Source: Caulobacter vibrioides (lineage in GTDB: Bacteria; Pseudomonadota; Alphaproteobacteria; Caulobacterales; Caulobacteraceae). From it: 64,000 bases of DNA. The translations under genes and the position numbers were made by a program. The notes below the pieces were generated by a model that was given only the letters and a program-made list of their open reading frames with translations, did not search any database and was not told the origin of the DNA. Shown piece after piece: positions 51,751 through 61,527 of the stretch (position 1 is the first letter of the stretch; every line of letters starts with the position of its first letter). The DNA lies in the NCBI GenBank assembly GCA_001449105.1, contig LNIY01000001.1, positions 1 to 64,000 on the forward strand, read 5' to 3'.

Positions 51751-52668
51751 GTGGACAATTTCGGCCAGCTCAACGTGTTCATCCAAGCCGCCGAGACCCG
51801 CAACTTTACCTTGGCGGGACGTAATCTGGGCATCTCGTCCTCGGGGGTTGGCAAGGCGGTGGCCAGGCTTGAAGAACGTCTTGGCGTGCGCCTCTTCCAC
51901 CGCAGCACTCGCTCCATCGCCCTGACGCCGGAAGGCGAGGTGTTCCTGGAGCGGTGCCAACGCATCCAGGGCGAGATCGCCCAGGCCGAGGCCGAGTTGA
52001 CCGAAGGCCAGGGCGCGCCGCGCGGGCGCCTTCGGGTCAGTCTGCCGCTGGTGGGCATGTTGATGATGCCGGCCCTGACGGGGTTCATGCGCGCCTATCC
52101 GTCGGTGGAGCTGGACCTGGATTTCACCGATCGCATCGTCGACCTGATCAACGAGGGCTTCGACGTAGTGGTGCGCACCGGCGAGGCCAGCGACTCCCAG
52201 CTGATCACCCGCACCTTGGGCACCTTCGGCCATCGCCTGGTCGGCGCCCCGGCCTATCTCGAGCGTCACGGCCTGCCGCGAACGCCAGAGGACCTGCAGG
52301 GCCACGCCTGCCTGCACCACAAGTACCCGGCCACCGGCAAGCTGGCCCCTTGGCGACTGCTGCAGGACGGCGGCGAGCTTACCCTGGACCTACCACGCAG
52401 CGTGGTCGCCAGCACCATCGAGCCGCTGGTGCAGATGGCCGAACAAGGCATGGGGCTGGCCTGCCTGCCCGACTACGCCGTCCACGCCCAACTCCAGGAC
52501 GGGCGACTGGTCTCGGTGCTGGACGAGCACGTGGCCCATCGCGGCGTCTTTCGAGCGCTCTGGCCGCAAAGCCGCTTCAACTCGCCCAAGGTCAAGCTGT
52601 TCGTCGACTTTCTAGCCGGCGCGCTTCTGCCCGCCCAGCCGTCGGCCCCGCGCTTGAGCGCCGCATAA
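51751..52668 (+). CDS. LysR-family regulator
   Basis: 305 aa. GTG at 51751 (VDNFGQLNVFIQAAETRNFT) with AGAGGA upstream puts the HTH at the N-terminus, where the longer frame from 51613 would not. NLGISSSGVGKAVARLEERL is the recognition region; the C-terminus is a CrgA-type effector domain. It is divergent from the HD-YdcZ operon (222-bp gap) and upstream of the flavin monooxygenase, so either may be its target. Confidence 0.9.
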   Translation: MDNFGQLNVFIQAAETRNFTLAGRNLGISSSGVGKAVARLEERLGVRLFHRSTRSIALTPEGEVFLERCQRIQGEIAQAEAELTEGQGAPRGRLRVSLPLVGMLMMPALTGFMRAYPSVELDLDFTDRIVDLINEGFDVVVRTGEASDSQLITRTLGTFGHRLVGAPAYLERHGLPRTPEDLQGHACLHHKYPATGKLAPWRLLQDGGELTLDLPRSVVASTIEPLVQMAEQGMGLACLPDYAVHAQLQDGRLVSVLDEHVAHRGVFRALWPQSRFNSPKVKLFVDFLAGALLPAQPSAPRLSAA

Positions 52669-52769
52669 CGGACCAATCCGTCCGCAATCACCGGACAATG
52701 GCCCGGATTATCGCCCACTCTCTCCCCGCCTAGGGTCCCCTCCCCGTCCGTGAGGGACAAGGAGACCCG

Positions 52770-54128
52770 ATGCGCCGGCGCGGCGAGACCATGATCCTGG
52801 GCCTTTTCGTGCATCCGGCCGGCCACCACCTGGCCGCTTGGCGCGACCCGGCCGCCTGGACGCTACGCCGCCTTGATGAGCACGTCGCCCTGGCGCGACA
52901 GGCCGAAGCCGCGGGTATTGATCTCTACTTCCTCGCCGATTTCGTCGAAGTGCAGCTGGAGTCTCCGGCAGCCGCCAGCCGCAAGGCTCACAACGGCGTC
53001 TACGGCTTCGAGCCGCTGACGCTGCTTTCGGCCCTGGCCACGGCCACCAGCCGGATCGGCCTAGTCGCCACAGCCTCGACCAGCTTTTCCGACCCTTACG
53101 TTCTGGCCCGGCAGTATGCTTCGCTCGACCACCTCAGCGGTGGCCGGGCCGGCTGGAACGCCGTCACCTCCGCGGATCCAGGCGCTGCCTTCAACTTCGG
53201 ACACCAGCGCCCGATCCCGCACGCCGAGCGCTACGCGCGGGCCGAAGAATTCGTCGATGTGGTTCGCGGACTCTGGGACAGCTGGGACGACGACGCCTTT
53301 GTAGAAGACCGTATCGGCGGCCAGTTCTTCGACGCGGACCGCTTGCATCACCTCGATCATGTCGGAGCGCATTTTCGGGTTCGAGGCCCGTTGAACATTC
53401 CCCGCCCGCCCCAGGGGCGGCCGGTCGTCGTCCAGGCCGGAAGTTCCGAGCCTGGCAAGGCGCTGGCCGCCCGCACCGCCGATCTCGTCTTCACTGCTCA
53501 GTCCGGGCCCGAGGGGGCCATCGCCTTCTACGCCGACCTCAAGGGCCGCTTGCCCGCTCACGGCCGAAGCCCCAACGACCTGAAGATCCTGCCGGGCGTC
53601 GTGCCGATCGTCGCGTCGACTCGGAAAGAGGCGCAGGCCAAGCTGGAGGCCCTGCAGGCGCTCGTCGATCCGGTCGTGGGCCTGGACCTGCTGCGTAACC
53701 TTTCCGGCGGCGCGCCCTTGCCGCCGGTCGACCTGGACGGTCCCCTGCCCGATCGTCCGCCATCACAGACCGCACAGGGGCGCCAGTCGCTGGTGCTGGA
53801 GCTTGCGCGGCGCGAGAGGCTGAGCGTTCGCCAGCTCTATCAGCGTCTGGCGCCAGGGCGCGGCCATTGGCAGGTGGTCGGCGACCCGATCGAGGTCGCC
53901 GACGCGCTGGAAGCCATGTTCGAAGCCCACGGCTGCGACGGCTTCAACCTCATGCCCGCCACCCTGCCAGGCGGTCTCACAGACTTTGTAGACCTCGTTC
54001 TGCCGGAGCTCTCCCGGCGCGGCCTTGTCGATACCGACAAGCGCGCAGCCAGCCTGCGCGAGCGCCTGGGCCTCTTGCGCCCGGCTTGGCCCCACGGGCC
54101 GCAAGCCGCCGTCAGCGCCGCCTCCTGA
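52770..54128 (+). CDS. NtaA/SnaA/DszA-type FMN-dependent monooxygenase
   Basis: 452 aa bacterial luciferase-like enzyme. FLADFVEVQLESPAAASR, FEPLTLLSALATATSRIGLV, the hallmark GGRAGWNAVTS with ADPGAAFNFG, and VVVQAGSSEPG place it in the NtaA/SnaA/DszA/SfnA branch, which needs reduced FMN from a separate reductase and attacks organosulfur or amino-polycarboxylate compounds. AAGGAGA precedes the ATG at 52770. With the transporter-like genes downstream it may serve scavenging of sulfur or nitrogen; inference. Confidence 0.88.
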   Translation: MRRRGETMILGLFVHPAGHHLAAWRDPAAWTLRRLDEHVALARQAEAAGIDLYFLADFVEVQLESPAAASRKAHNGVYGFEPLTLLSALATATSRIGLVATASTSFSDPYVLARQYASLDHLSGGRAGWNAVTSADPGAAFNFGHQRPIPHAERYARAEEFVDVVRGLWDSWDDDAFVEDRIGGQFFDADRLHHLDHVGAHFRVRGPLNIPRPPQGRPVVVQAGSSEPGKALAARTADLVFTAQSGPEGAIAFYADLKGRLPAHGRSPNDLKILPGVVPIVASTRKEAQAKLEALQALVDPVVGLDLLRNLSGGAPLPPVDLDGPLPDRPPSQTAQGRQSLVLELARRERLSVRQLYQRLAPGRGHWQVVGDPIEVADALEAMFEAHGCDGFNLMPATLPGGLTDFVDLVLPELSRRGLVDTDKRAASLRERLGLLRPAWPHGPQAAVSAAS

Positions 54129-54199
54129 GGCTTTCGCCAGACTCGCTTTCAAGCCCCTCCCACCGCCATGCGCCGGGAGCGAAAACGCACGCCCATACC

Positions 54200-54252
54200 T
54201 ATCATTTTTTCATATTTTTCAATAGTTTATATTCAACATCTTCGTTTGATCA
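54200..54252. promoter_or_regulatory. AT-rich promoter island upstream of the TonB receptor
   Basis: The 136-bp gap contains a run of T-rich and A-rich words (CATTTTTTCATATTTTTCAA, then AGTTTATATTCAAC) that stands out strongly in this GC-rich DNA. It probably holds the promoter of the receptor gene and binding sites for a nutrient-responsive regulator; no specific box was recognised. Confidence 0.5.
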
Positions 54253-54264
54253 TCCGGCCTTGCC

Positions 54265-56610
54265 GTGGAATTGGCCGCAGAGCCGAAACCAGTTCTGGGG
54301 GATAACTTGCAAGACGTTCAGACACCGGCGCGCCCGCGCCTAAAACGCCGCCTCGCCGCCGGGGCCGCGCTCGCCCTGCTCAGCCTCTCGACCGCCCATG
54401 CGGCCGACATCGTCGCCGGCACGCCCGACGCCTCTGACGCAGAGGTCGACCGGGTGGTCGTCACGGCCGCCAAACAGGCCGAGCGCAAGGCGGCCCTGGC
54501 CCAGAGCGATCCGGCCTCGATCTCGATCCTGACGGGCGAGGTTCTGGAGCGCCGGGGCGTGGCCAGCACGCTGGACCTCGTCAACCTGACGCCCAACCTC
54601 TACCAGCCGCGCAACACCATGAGCTATTCGGCCGCCCAGTACTTCCTGCGCGGCATCGGCGAGCTCGACGCCCAGGGCGAGCCCTCGGTCGGCACTTTCG
54701 TCGACGGCGTCTACATCACCCGCAACCTGGGGGCCATGCAGGAACTCCTCGACATCGCCGACATCCAGATCGACCGCGGTCCGGTCATCCATCTTGGCCA
54801 CCAGGTCGAGGGCGGCGCGGTGCGGCTAACCACAGTGGTTCCCGACAATCAGGTCCGACGCGAACTGCTGGCCGGCTACGGCTCGTTCGACGAGATCAAA
54901 CTGGGCGGGCTCGTCAGCGGCCCGATCGTCCAGGACAGGGTCTATGGCAGCTTCGCCATCAGTCGCCACCAGCGTGGCGGGACCGACTTCAACCGGACCC
55001 TGAACAGGAAGGAAAACGACATCGCGCTTACCCAGGCGCGCGCCAAGCTGCGGTTCACCCCGACAGAGGATCTCGACATCACCCTGGCCATCGACGGCAC
55101 GGCCGACGACAGCCTCAACCGCGCCTACGGCAATCTCCTCAACGCCGACAAGTATGCTCTCAATTCGCCGATCTATCCGAAGAACCGCTATCGTCAGGCC
55201 GGTGTGACGGCGACTACGCTGTACCGGCTTTCGCCGGACTGGCGCCTGTCCAGCGTCACGGCCTGGCGGGTGTTCGAGGACCACGCCAACTACGACAACA
55301 CCGGCGACCGCTTCGCCCGCAATTCCTCGCCGCTGCGCTACTACGACAACGCCTGGTCCCAGGACCTGAAGATCAGCGGGACGGCCGGCAAGGCCCGCGT
55401 CGTTGCTGGGATCTACCTGCTCTATGAGGACTGGATCACCCGGCGCAACGTCAACGCCTCGACCACCTATGCTGGCACGCCCAATCGCATCGTCTTCACC
55501 CCGGTCCACGCCGCCATCGACCAGAAGACCTACAACGCCGCCGCCTACGTCCAGACCGACTACGACCTGACACCGCGCCTGACCCTCACCGGCGGCCTGC
55601 GCTACAATGTCGAGCGCCATACGACCGAGCAGACCCTGAGCTGGCTGATCGCCGGCGGCGACCACACCTTCACGGTCACCGACGTCTCGCAGGTCGCCGA
55701 CGAGCTGGCGATCCTCTACGGCTCGCCGGGCGCCACCGCCTGGCGTGTTGAGGCCCACAAGAGCTGGAACCAGCTCCTGCCGCGGCTGTCGGCCACCTTC
55801 CAGGCCGCACCGGGCGTGAAGGCCTACGCCTCGATCAGCCAGGGCGCCAAATCCGGCGGCTTCGACTTCCGGGCCAACAGCCCGTCCAACTCGCGCCAAG
55901 CGACGACACCCTATGCGCCCGAGAAGGTCACCACCTACGAAGCCGGCGTGAAGAGCGATCTGGCCGGTGGACGGCTGCGCCTCAACGGCGCGGTGTTCTG
56001 GAACGACTTCACCGACATCCAGGTCAGCGCCTACGACCCGCTGACGGCGATGAGCCGGCGCTTCAACGCCGGCGACGGCCATTCGGTCGGGATCGAGATC
56101 GAGGCCGCCGCCCAGGTCACGGCCGACTGGAGCCTGGACGCTACCGCTTCATGGCTGGACACGGAGCTCGATATCTATCGCGGGACCTACAGCCAGGTGG
56201 TGCTGGCCGGCGGCGCGGTCGTGCCCACCTCGGCCCATTCGGGCTCGCCACTGCCCAACGCGCCCAAGTTCCAGGGCCGGATCGCCAGCGATTACCGCCT
56301 GCCCGCCGGCGTCCCTGGGGAGCTGACGCTCGGCGCCGAGCTCTCCTACCAGGGCGCGACCTTCCTGACCGCGGCTAACAGCCCCTACAACCGCATGCCG
56401 CCGCAGACCTTCCTGGACGCGGCCCTGCGCTGGAAGAGCCCGGACGGCGCCTGGAAGGCCGCCCTGCGTGGCCGCAATCTGCTGGACCGCCGCTATCTGG
56501 TCTGGTCGGGACTTGGCACGACCAACGGCACGCCCGCCTACCCCACCTTCTACTCGGCTAGCTGGACCGATCCTCGCACAGTCTATCTCGAAGTGCGCCG
56601 CAGCTTCTGA
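54265..56610 (+). CDS. TonB-dependent outer-membrane receptor
   Basis: Up to 781 aa. Signal peptide RRLAAGAALALLSLSTAHA; a TonB-box-like VDRVVVTAAKQ; a plug domain (ISILTGEVLERRGVASTLDL, FVDGVYITRNLGAMQEL, DIQIDRGP); then a 22-strand barrel ending VYLEVRRSF. The start may be GTG at 54265 or TTG at 54307. The plug segment normally reading GPQGTLYGKNTIGGA is here GPVIHLGHQVEGGA, an unusual variant. Ligand unknown; neighbours suggest an organosulfur or related compound. Confidence 0.88.
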   Translation: MELAAEPKPVLGDNLQDVQTPARPRLKRRLAAGAALALLSLSTAHAADIVAGTPDASDAEVDRVVVTAAKQAERKAALAQSDPASISILTGEVLERRGVASTLDLVNLTPNLYQPRNTMSYSAAQYFLRGIGELDAQGEPSVGTFVDGVYITRNLGAMQELLDIADIQIDRGPVIHLGHQVEGGAVRLTTVVPDNQVRRELLAGYGSFDEIKLGGLVSGPIVQDRVYGSFAISRHQRGGTDFNRTLNRKENDIALTQARAKLRFTPTEDLDITLAIDGTADDSLNRAYGNLLNADKYALNSPIYPKNRYRQAGVTATTLYRLSPDWRLSSVTAWRVFEDHANYDNTGDRFARNSSPLRYYDNAWSQDLKISGTAGKARVVAGIYLLYEDWITRRNVNASTTYAGTPNRIVFTPVHAAIDQKTYNAAAYVQTDYDLTPRLTLTGGLRYNVERHTTEQTLSWLIAGGDHTFTVTDVSQVADELAILYGSPGATAWRVEAHKSWNQLLPRLSATFQAAPGVKAYASISQGAKSGGFDFRANSPSNSRQATTPYAPEKVTTYEAGVKSDLAGGRLRLNGAVFWNDFTDIQVSAYDPLTAMSRRFNAGDGHSVGIEIEAAAQVTADWSLDATASWLDTELDIYRGTYSQVVLAGGAVVPTSAHSGSPLPNAPKFQGRIASDYRLPAGVPGELTLGAELSYQGATFLTAANSPYNRMPPQTFLDAALRWKSPDGAWKAALRGRNLLDRRYLVWSGLGTTNGTPAYPTFYSASWTDPRTVYLEVRRSF

Positions 56611-56689
56611 TCCTCATCCCGCCGCCCTCGCCAGGCGGCGGGGTCCTTCCGCCACTCAGCCGCCTCCCCCAACGCGAAGAAGAGCTGCC

Positions 56690-57691
56690 ATGCCTTTCAG
56701 TGCCCGCACCGCCAAGGAGGTGCACGTCATTCGCCGTCCCGACGGCCCCTTGAGCGTCGATGACTTCGTCATCGCCGAACGCGCCCTGCCGGATCTCGCG
56801 CCTGGTGAGTTCCTGATCGCCAATCGCTACCTGTCGATCGACCCGGTGCGGCGGGTGTTCTTCGCCCACGGAACCGCACCCCTCAATGGTGGCCTGCACA
56901 GCTTCGCCATCGGCGAGGTCGTCGAGTCCCGCCATCCCGACTATGCGCCCGGTGAAATCGTCGGCCACTATCAGGGCCTTCGCGATCTGGCCGTGGGCCG
57001 CGGCGAGGAGACGCGCAAGATCGCCGCTGGCGAGGATCCGCTGGAATGGCACATGGGCCCGCTGGGGGTCGGGGGCTTCTTTGCCTATGTCGGCCTGATC
57101 GAGGTGGCGCGGGCGCGCCCCGGCGAAAACGTTCTGGTCTCATCGGCGGCTGGGTCGGTGGGGAGTCTTGCGGTTCAACTGGCCCGCCTGATCGGCTGCC
57201 GGGTGGTGGCCACCGCCGCGACTGACAAGCTGGCCTGGCTGAGAGCAACGGCCGGCGTCGAGACTGTGATCGACTACAAGGACGCCGACTGGCGTGAGCG
57301 CCTGGGCGCCGCCCTGCCCGATGGCCTGGACGTCTATTTCGACAATGTCGGCGGCGCCCAGCTCGACGCGGCCCTGTCGTTGATCAATCCCCACGGCCGA
57401 GTGGCGGTGTGCGGCATGGTCTCGGCCTACGATAGGGCCACGCCCTTCTCCGAGCCCGCCGGCGCCTGGACCTGGCGGATGATGACCTCCCAGGTCGAGC
57501 TGAAATCCTATCATGTGCGGGACCACCAACGCCTTTGGCCTGTCTTCCAGCGCAGCGTCGGCGACTGGCTGCACAGCGGGGCGATCCGCGTTGAGACGCA
57601 GGTACGCGACGGCCTGGAAGCTGTCCCGCAGGCGTTCGTCGATCTCATCGCCGGCAAGAGCCTGGGCAAGACCGTGGTGCGACTGTCATGA
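56690..57691 (+). CDS. NADP-dependent MDR oxidoreductase (CurA/alkenal-reductase type)
   Basis: 333 aa, zinc-free medium-chain reductase. RYLSIDPVRRVFFAHG near the substrate pocket, the nucleotide-binding VSSAAGSVGSLAVQLARLIG, then YFDNVGGAQLDAAL and VAVCGMVSAYD. It reduces activated C=C bonds with NADPH. Start at 56690; the frame upstream overlaps the receptor gene and is not coding. ATGA overlap couples it to the binding-protein gene. Confidence 0.88.
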   Translation: MPFSARTAKEVHVIRRPDGPLSVDDFVIAERALPDLAPGEFLIANRYLSIDPVRRVFFAHGTAPLNGGLHSFAIGEVVESRHPDYAPGEIVGHYQGLRDLAVGRGEETRKIAAGEDPLEWHMGPLGVGGFFAYVGLIEVARARPGENVLVSSAAGSVGSLAVQLARLIGCRVVATAATDKLAWLRATAGVETVIDYKDADWRERLGAALPDGLDVYFDNVGGAQLDAALSLINPHGRVAVCGMVSAYDRATPFSEPAGAWTWRMMTSQVELKSYHVRDHQRLWPVFQRSVGDWLHSGAIRVETQVRDGLEAVPQAFVDLIAGKSLGKTVVRLS

Positions 57692-58614
57692 GCCTTCCGA
57701 TTTCACGCCGCTCGATCCTAGCCGCGCCACTGGCTCTGGCCGCCTGCAGACCTCAGGCGGGCCCCGTTCTGCGGGTCGGCGCCCTGACGGGGCCGATGCG
57801 CTCCACACTGGAAGCCTCCGGCGCCCTGACCGGCGCGCCCTACGCGATCACCTGGAGCAGTTTTGCCACCGGCCAGGAGGTGCTCGAGGCCATGGCCGCC
57901 GGCGCCGTCGACGTCACCACTACGGGCGATGCGTCGTTCCAGTTCGCCTATCAGGCCGGCAAGCCGATCAAAGCCGTTCAGGCCCAGCGGGCCGAGGACG
58001 TCGCCGGGGCTTCCGGCGTGCTGGTGCCAAAGGCCTCGACCATTCATCGTCCGGCCGACTTGCAGGGCAAGCGCATCGCCGTACCGCGCGGCTCGGCCGG
58101 TCACTTCCTTGTGCTGCGCGCCCTGGCCAGCGCTGGCCTTACGCCAGACGCCGTCGATTGGGCCTTCCTCTCGCCGGCCGAGGGCAAGGCCGCCCTCGGG
58201 GCAGGCGCGGTCGACGGCTGGGCGACTTGGCCGCCGTTTATCGCAGCGGCCTTGCTGCACGACCCCGTCCGCCTGGGCGTCGACGGCCTGGACTTGGTGC
58301 GCAACTATCTGCTGCAGGTCGTCTCCGAGCAGGCGATCGCCGAGCGCCGACCTTTGCTGAAGGACTTCCTGGCCCGTGTTGCACAAGCCGCCGCCTGGAC
58401 CAACGCCCATCCAGAAGTCGCGGCGAAAGCGCTGTCCCAGACGACCGGTGCGCCGGAGGACGTCGCTCGCTACACCGTCGATCGTCAGCATTGGCGTCCG
58501 GCGCCGCTGAACGCCGACTTCGTCGCCTATCAGACGGACTTGGCAGCCACCTTCCACAGCGCCCGCGCGCTGGCGACCGATCGTCCTGTGGGACAGGGCG
58601 TTCTCCAGCTTTGA
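57688..58614 (+). CDS. ABC-type substrate-binding lipoprotein (SsuA/nitrate/taurine type)
   Basis: 308 aa. The N-terminus has Arg-Arg followed by a lipobox LALAAC with Cys20. The body has VDVTTTGDASFQFAYQAGKP, GKRIAVPRGSAGHFLVLRAL and DGWATWPPFIAAAL, typical of aliphatic-sulfonate binding proteins. No permease or ATPase gene is adjacent, so it must use components encoded elsewhere or act with the TonB receptor. Confidence 0.85.
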   Translation: MSLPISRRSILAAPLALAACRPQAGPVLRVGALTGPMRSTLEASGALTGAPYAITWSSFATGQEVLEAMAAGAVDVTTTGDASFQFAYQAGKPIKAVQAQRAEDVAGASGVLVPKASTIHRPADLQGKRIAVPRGSAGHFLVLRALASAGLTPDAVDWAFLSPAEGKAALGAGAVDGWATWPPFIAAALLHDPVRLGVDGLDLVRNYLLQVVSEQAIAERRPLLKDFLARVAQAAAWTNAHPEVAAKALSQTTGAPEDVARYTVDRQHWRPAPLNADFVAYQTDLAATFHSARALATDRPVGQGVLQL

Positions 58615-58952
58615 TCGATCAAACCGAGCAGGCGCCCGAAAACGAGCCCGCGGCAGCTCTGCGCCAATCTACGCCAGACCGTCCACGGCCAGGACGCGCC
58701 ATTCACGGGCTCAGCGACCGCTCCTAGAACACGACCTTCGCGACCACGACCTGGCGGCATTTTCGGACATTGACCTACCTGCGCAAACGCGACGAACCGA
58801 ACAAGCGGTCGGCGTGGCCGCCAAGCCTGAGACCGGTGGATGGTGAAGGCGATGCTCATTCACTTCGGGTCAGGTTGGATCCGCCAAGCATGGCCTTGAT
58901 CCGACCATGCATGACGATGAAACTCGTGTCGTCCCTCCACCAAGAGCCTTCA
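58615..58952. other. Intergenic stretch without a recognised gene
   Basis: 338 bp. Open frames from neighbouring genes extend into it but lack codon structure. There is no clear hairpin or promoter; the first 70 bp are slightly A-rich. An alternative start of the next gene (ATG at 58914) lies inside. Confidence 0.5.
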
Positions 58953-59651
58953 ATGTCCGGCAATGCTCAAACCCGTCGAGCCGCGATCGGCGGCGCGGCG
59001 CTGTCGATCGCCTCGGCCAGGTCCCTGACGGCCCTCGCCGCGCCGCGCGTCGTCGGGACGGGACTGGAGACCGGAGCGATCCGGGCCATCGGCGTTGAAA
59101 CGGCGCGAACGGAGTATCAGGGCCGTCCGGCCTTGCGCGCCGCGGCGTTGGAAAACGCCCCGGGGCTCGACCGGCTGGTGGTGTTGGACACGCCCGCCTT
59201 CGGCGACGGCGTCATTGAGGCCTGGATTAGCGGCGCGCCTAGCGCTACGGCCAGCGCCACGGCCAGAGGCTTCGTGGGCGTGGCTTTCCGAGTGCGCGAA
59301 GAGGGCAATCTAGAAGCCATCTATCTGCGTCCCACCAACGGTAGGGCCGAAGACCAGTTACGTCGCAACCATGCCGTCCAATACATCTCCCACCCAGCCT
59401 ATCCCTGGGAACGGCTGCGCGCCGAGGCCCCGTCCCGGTACGAAACCTATGTCGATCTCGAGCCTGGTCGGTGGACGCATGTGCGGATCGTCGTGGTCGG
59501 CGCCAGCGCCCGGCTCCATGTCGACGGCGCCGAGCAGCCGACCCTGATCGTCAGCGACCTCAAGCACGGCGCCGACGCCAAGGGCGCCGTGGCGCTCTGG
59601 ATCGGCCCCGGCACTCTGGCCCATTTCAGCGGCGTTCGGGTCACGTCCTAG
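58953..59651 (+). CDS. Exported LamG-like (concanavalin-fold) domain protein
   Basis: 232 aa from MSGNAQTRRAAIGGAALSIA, a Tat-like or Sec signal. The mature part reads as a jelly-roll similar to DUF1080/LamG domains: LVVLDTPAFGDGVIEAWISG, RGFVGVAFRVREEGNLEAIY, WTHVRIVVVGASARLHVDGA. Such domains bind carbohydrates or occur in periplasmic hydrolases. No catalytic residues were recognised. Confidence 0.7.
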   Translation: MSGNAQTRRAAIGGAALSIASARSLTALAAPRVVGTGLETGAIRAIGVETARTEYQGRPALRAAALENAPGLDRLVVLDTPAFGDGVIEAWISGAPSATASATARGFVGVAFRVREEGNLEAIYLRPTNGRAEDQLRRNHAVQYISHPAYPWERLRAEAPSRYETYVDLEPGRWTHVRIVVVGASARLHVDGAEQPTLIVSDLKHGADAKGAVALWIGPGTLAHFSGVRVTS

Positions 59652-59858
59652 GCGTCTTGAGGATCAGGTGCTTTCGCGCCAGGACAGGGCGGCGCCAGCG
59701 ATTGCCCTGGAAAAACGGTATCTGGATGTCGACGCGGTTGGGTCGGCGCCAATTCCTGTCCTTGCGCCCTCCAGCAAGTAGTCCTTCCGCCCGCTTTCGC
59801 TGAACGTCCGAGGCCGAGCCGGCATTTTTCGGCTTGGCCCCGCACGTGTTCGGACCCG

Positions 59859-60251
59859 CTATCGAGGGATGCGCGCAATGACCTTGATCTCGAAGTCAAA
59901 GCCGGCGAGCCAGGTCACGCCGAGCGCCGTCCAATTTGGATAGGGCGCCTGCGGAAACACCTCGCTCTTGACCGCCATGACCGTGTCGAACTGGCTCTCG
60001 GGATCGGTATGAAAGCTGGTCAGGTCGACGATGTCGTCCAGGCCGCATCCGGCAGCCGCCAGCGTCGCCTTGAGGTTTGCGAACGCCAGCCGGACCTGGG
60101 CCTCGAAGTCCGGTTCTGGCGAACCGTCGCCGCGTGCGCCGACCTGGCCGGACACGAAGAGAAGGTCGCCTGACCGGATCGCGGGCGAGTATTGGTGAAG
60201 GTCGTTGAGGGCGTTCTTAGGGTTAGGAAAGATCGCGTCGCGCTTGGCCAT
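59859..60251 (-). CDS. RidA/YjgF-family protein
   Basis: 130 aa. SPAIRSGDLLFVSGQVG, FANLKATLAAAGCGLDDIVD and the C-terminal VIARIPR are typical. RidA enzymes hydrolyse reactive enamines/imines; the imine-binding Arg usually near position 105 is not evident in NWTALGVTWLAG, so this is likely a non-archetypal subgroup member. AAAGGAG precedes the ATG. Divergent from a LysR gene, its probable regulator. Confidence 0.87.
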   Translation of the reverse strand: MAKRDAIFPNPKNALNDLHQYSPAIRSGDLLFVSGQVGARGDGSPEPDFEAQVRLAFANLKATLAAAGCGLDDIVDLTSFHTDPESQFDTVMAVKSEVFPQAPYPNWTALGVTWLAGFDFEIKVIARIPR

Positions 60252-60369
60252 GAATGGCTCCTTTTCTGCGGCCGACAGCGGAAGGTCCGTCGACGGGGCT
60301 TAGATGCGGGGGCGCAGACTGTTTGATTAGAGTTTGAAATCAGCATGGCTTGATGTGAAATCACCATCA

Positions 60370-61269
60370 ATGTTGCGTCCTTCGATCACCGACCTGACGG
60401 CCTTCGTGGCGGTCGCCAGCCATCGCAGCTTCCGTCGAGCGGCCGATGAGCTTGCGACGGCTCCCTCCACCTTGAGCCATACGATCCGCGCGCTGGAGAC
60501 TCGGCTTGGCGTGCGTCTGTTCAACCGGACGACCCGCAGCGTCGCGCCGACCCAGGCCGGGCTGGAACTGCTGGCCCGGCTGAAACCGGTGCTGGGCGCG
60601 CTGGACGACGCTCTCGAAAGCGTCGCCGGCTTTCGCGGTGAGGTGACAGGCGCGGTGCGGATCAATGCGCCGCGTGTCGGCGCGGCCTTGATCGTCAGGG
60701 AGGTGCTCCCGCTGATGGCCGCCCGCCACCCCGAGGTGAGCATTGACATCGTCGTCGAGGGCGAGCTGGTCGATATCGTGGCCGGCGGCTTCGACGCCGG
60801 CGTGCGACTGGTCGGCTCCATACCGCGGGACATGATCGCCGTGCCGTTGACCCGCCCCATGCGGTTTGTCTGCGTGGCGTCGCCCGCCTATCTGGGTCGC
60901 ATGGGCTCGCCCAAGACCCCCGAGGATCTCAAGACGCACCTGTGCATCGGCCATCGGCTGCCCGGCGGCAGGCTCTATCGCTGGGATTTCGAGCGAAACG
61001 GCCACGCGCTTTCGGTCGATGTGACTGGACCCGTCGTGCTCGACGACGAGGAGCTGATGGTCGACGCCGCCGTCTGCGGCCTGGGCGTTGCATACGTGGT
61101 CGAGGCCGCGGCCGCCGCCGCGCTCGCCGCCGGACAGCTGCGCGAAGTGCTCTCGCCGTGGCTCCAGGCCACCGAAGCCGCGGCCATCTACTATCCTGGA
61201 CATCGCAGCGTCCCCTCCGCGCTGCGGGCGTTCCTCGACATCGTTCGGGAAGTCAGCAAGGCGGGATAA
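60370..61269 (+). CDS. LysR-family regulator
   Basis: 299 aa starting MLRPSITDLTAFVAVASHRS; HTH with TAPSTLSHTIRALETRLGVR. Effector domain of the CrgA type. Divergently paired with the RidA gene (118-bp gap) and upstream of the aldo/keto reductase, so it could control both. Confidence 0.9.
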   Translation: MLRPSITDLTAFVAVASHRSFRRAADELATAPSTLSHTIRALETRLGVRLFNRTTRSVAPTQAGLELLARLKPVLGALDDALESVAGFRGEVTGAVRINAPRVGAALIVREVLPLMAARHPEVSIDIVVEGELVDIVAGGFDAGVRLVGSIPRDMIAVPLTRPMRFVCVASPAYLGRMGSPKTPEDLKTHLCIGHRLPGGRLYRWDFERNGHALSVDVTGPVVLDDEELMVDAAVCGLGVAYVVEAAAAAALAAGQLREVLSPWLQATEAAAIYYPGHRSVPSALRAFLDIVREVSKAG

Positions 61270-61527
61270 AGAGGCTCCCCTCCCCGGCCGATACAAAGGT
61301 CGATAACGGCGGCGGGGCGGTCACCACAGCTCCTGGCCTGGGCTCGGGCCCGACGCGCGGCCGCGCGCTGCGTAAACCGGCCCCGCCAGTCGGCATTGGT
61401 TAGAACACCTAACCACATTGGATAACAATGGCTGACTTATCGCGACAATGAGGCGTGGCTAGGTTTCCACAGCTGCTCCGGCGGCACGAAACCCAAGCAA
61501 CCCCGAACCTCCCGAAAGGAGATCGCG

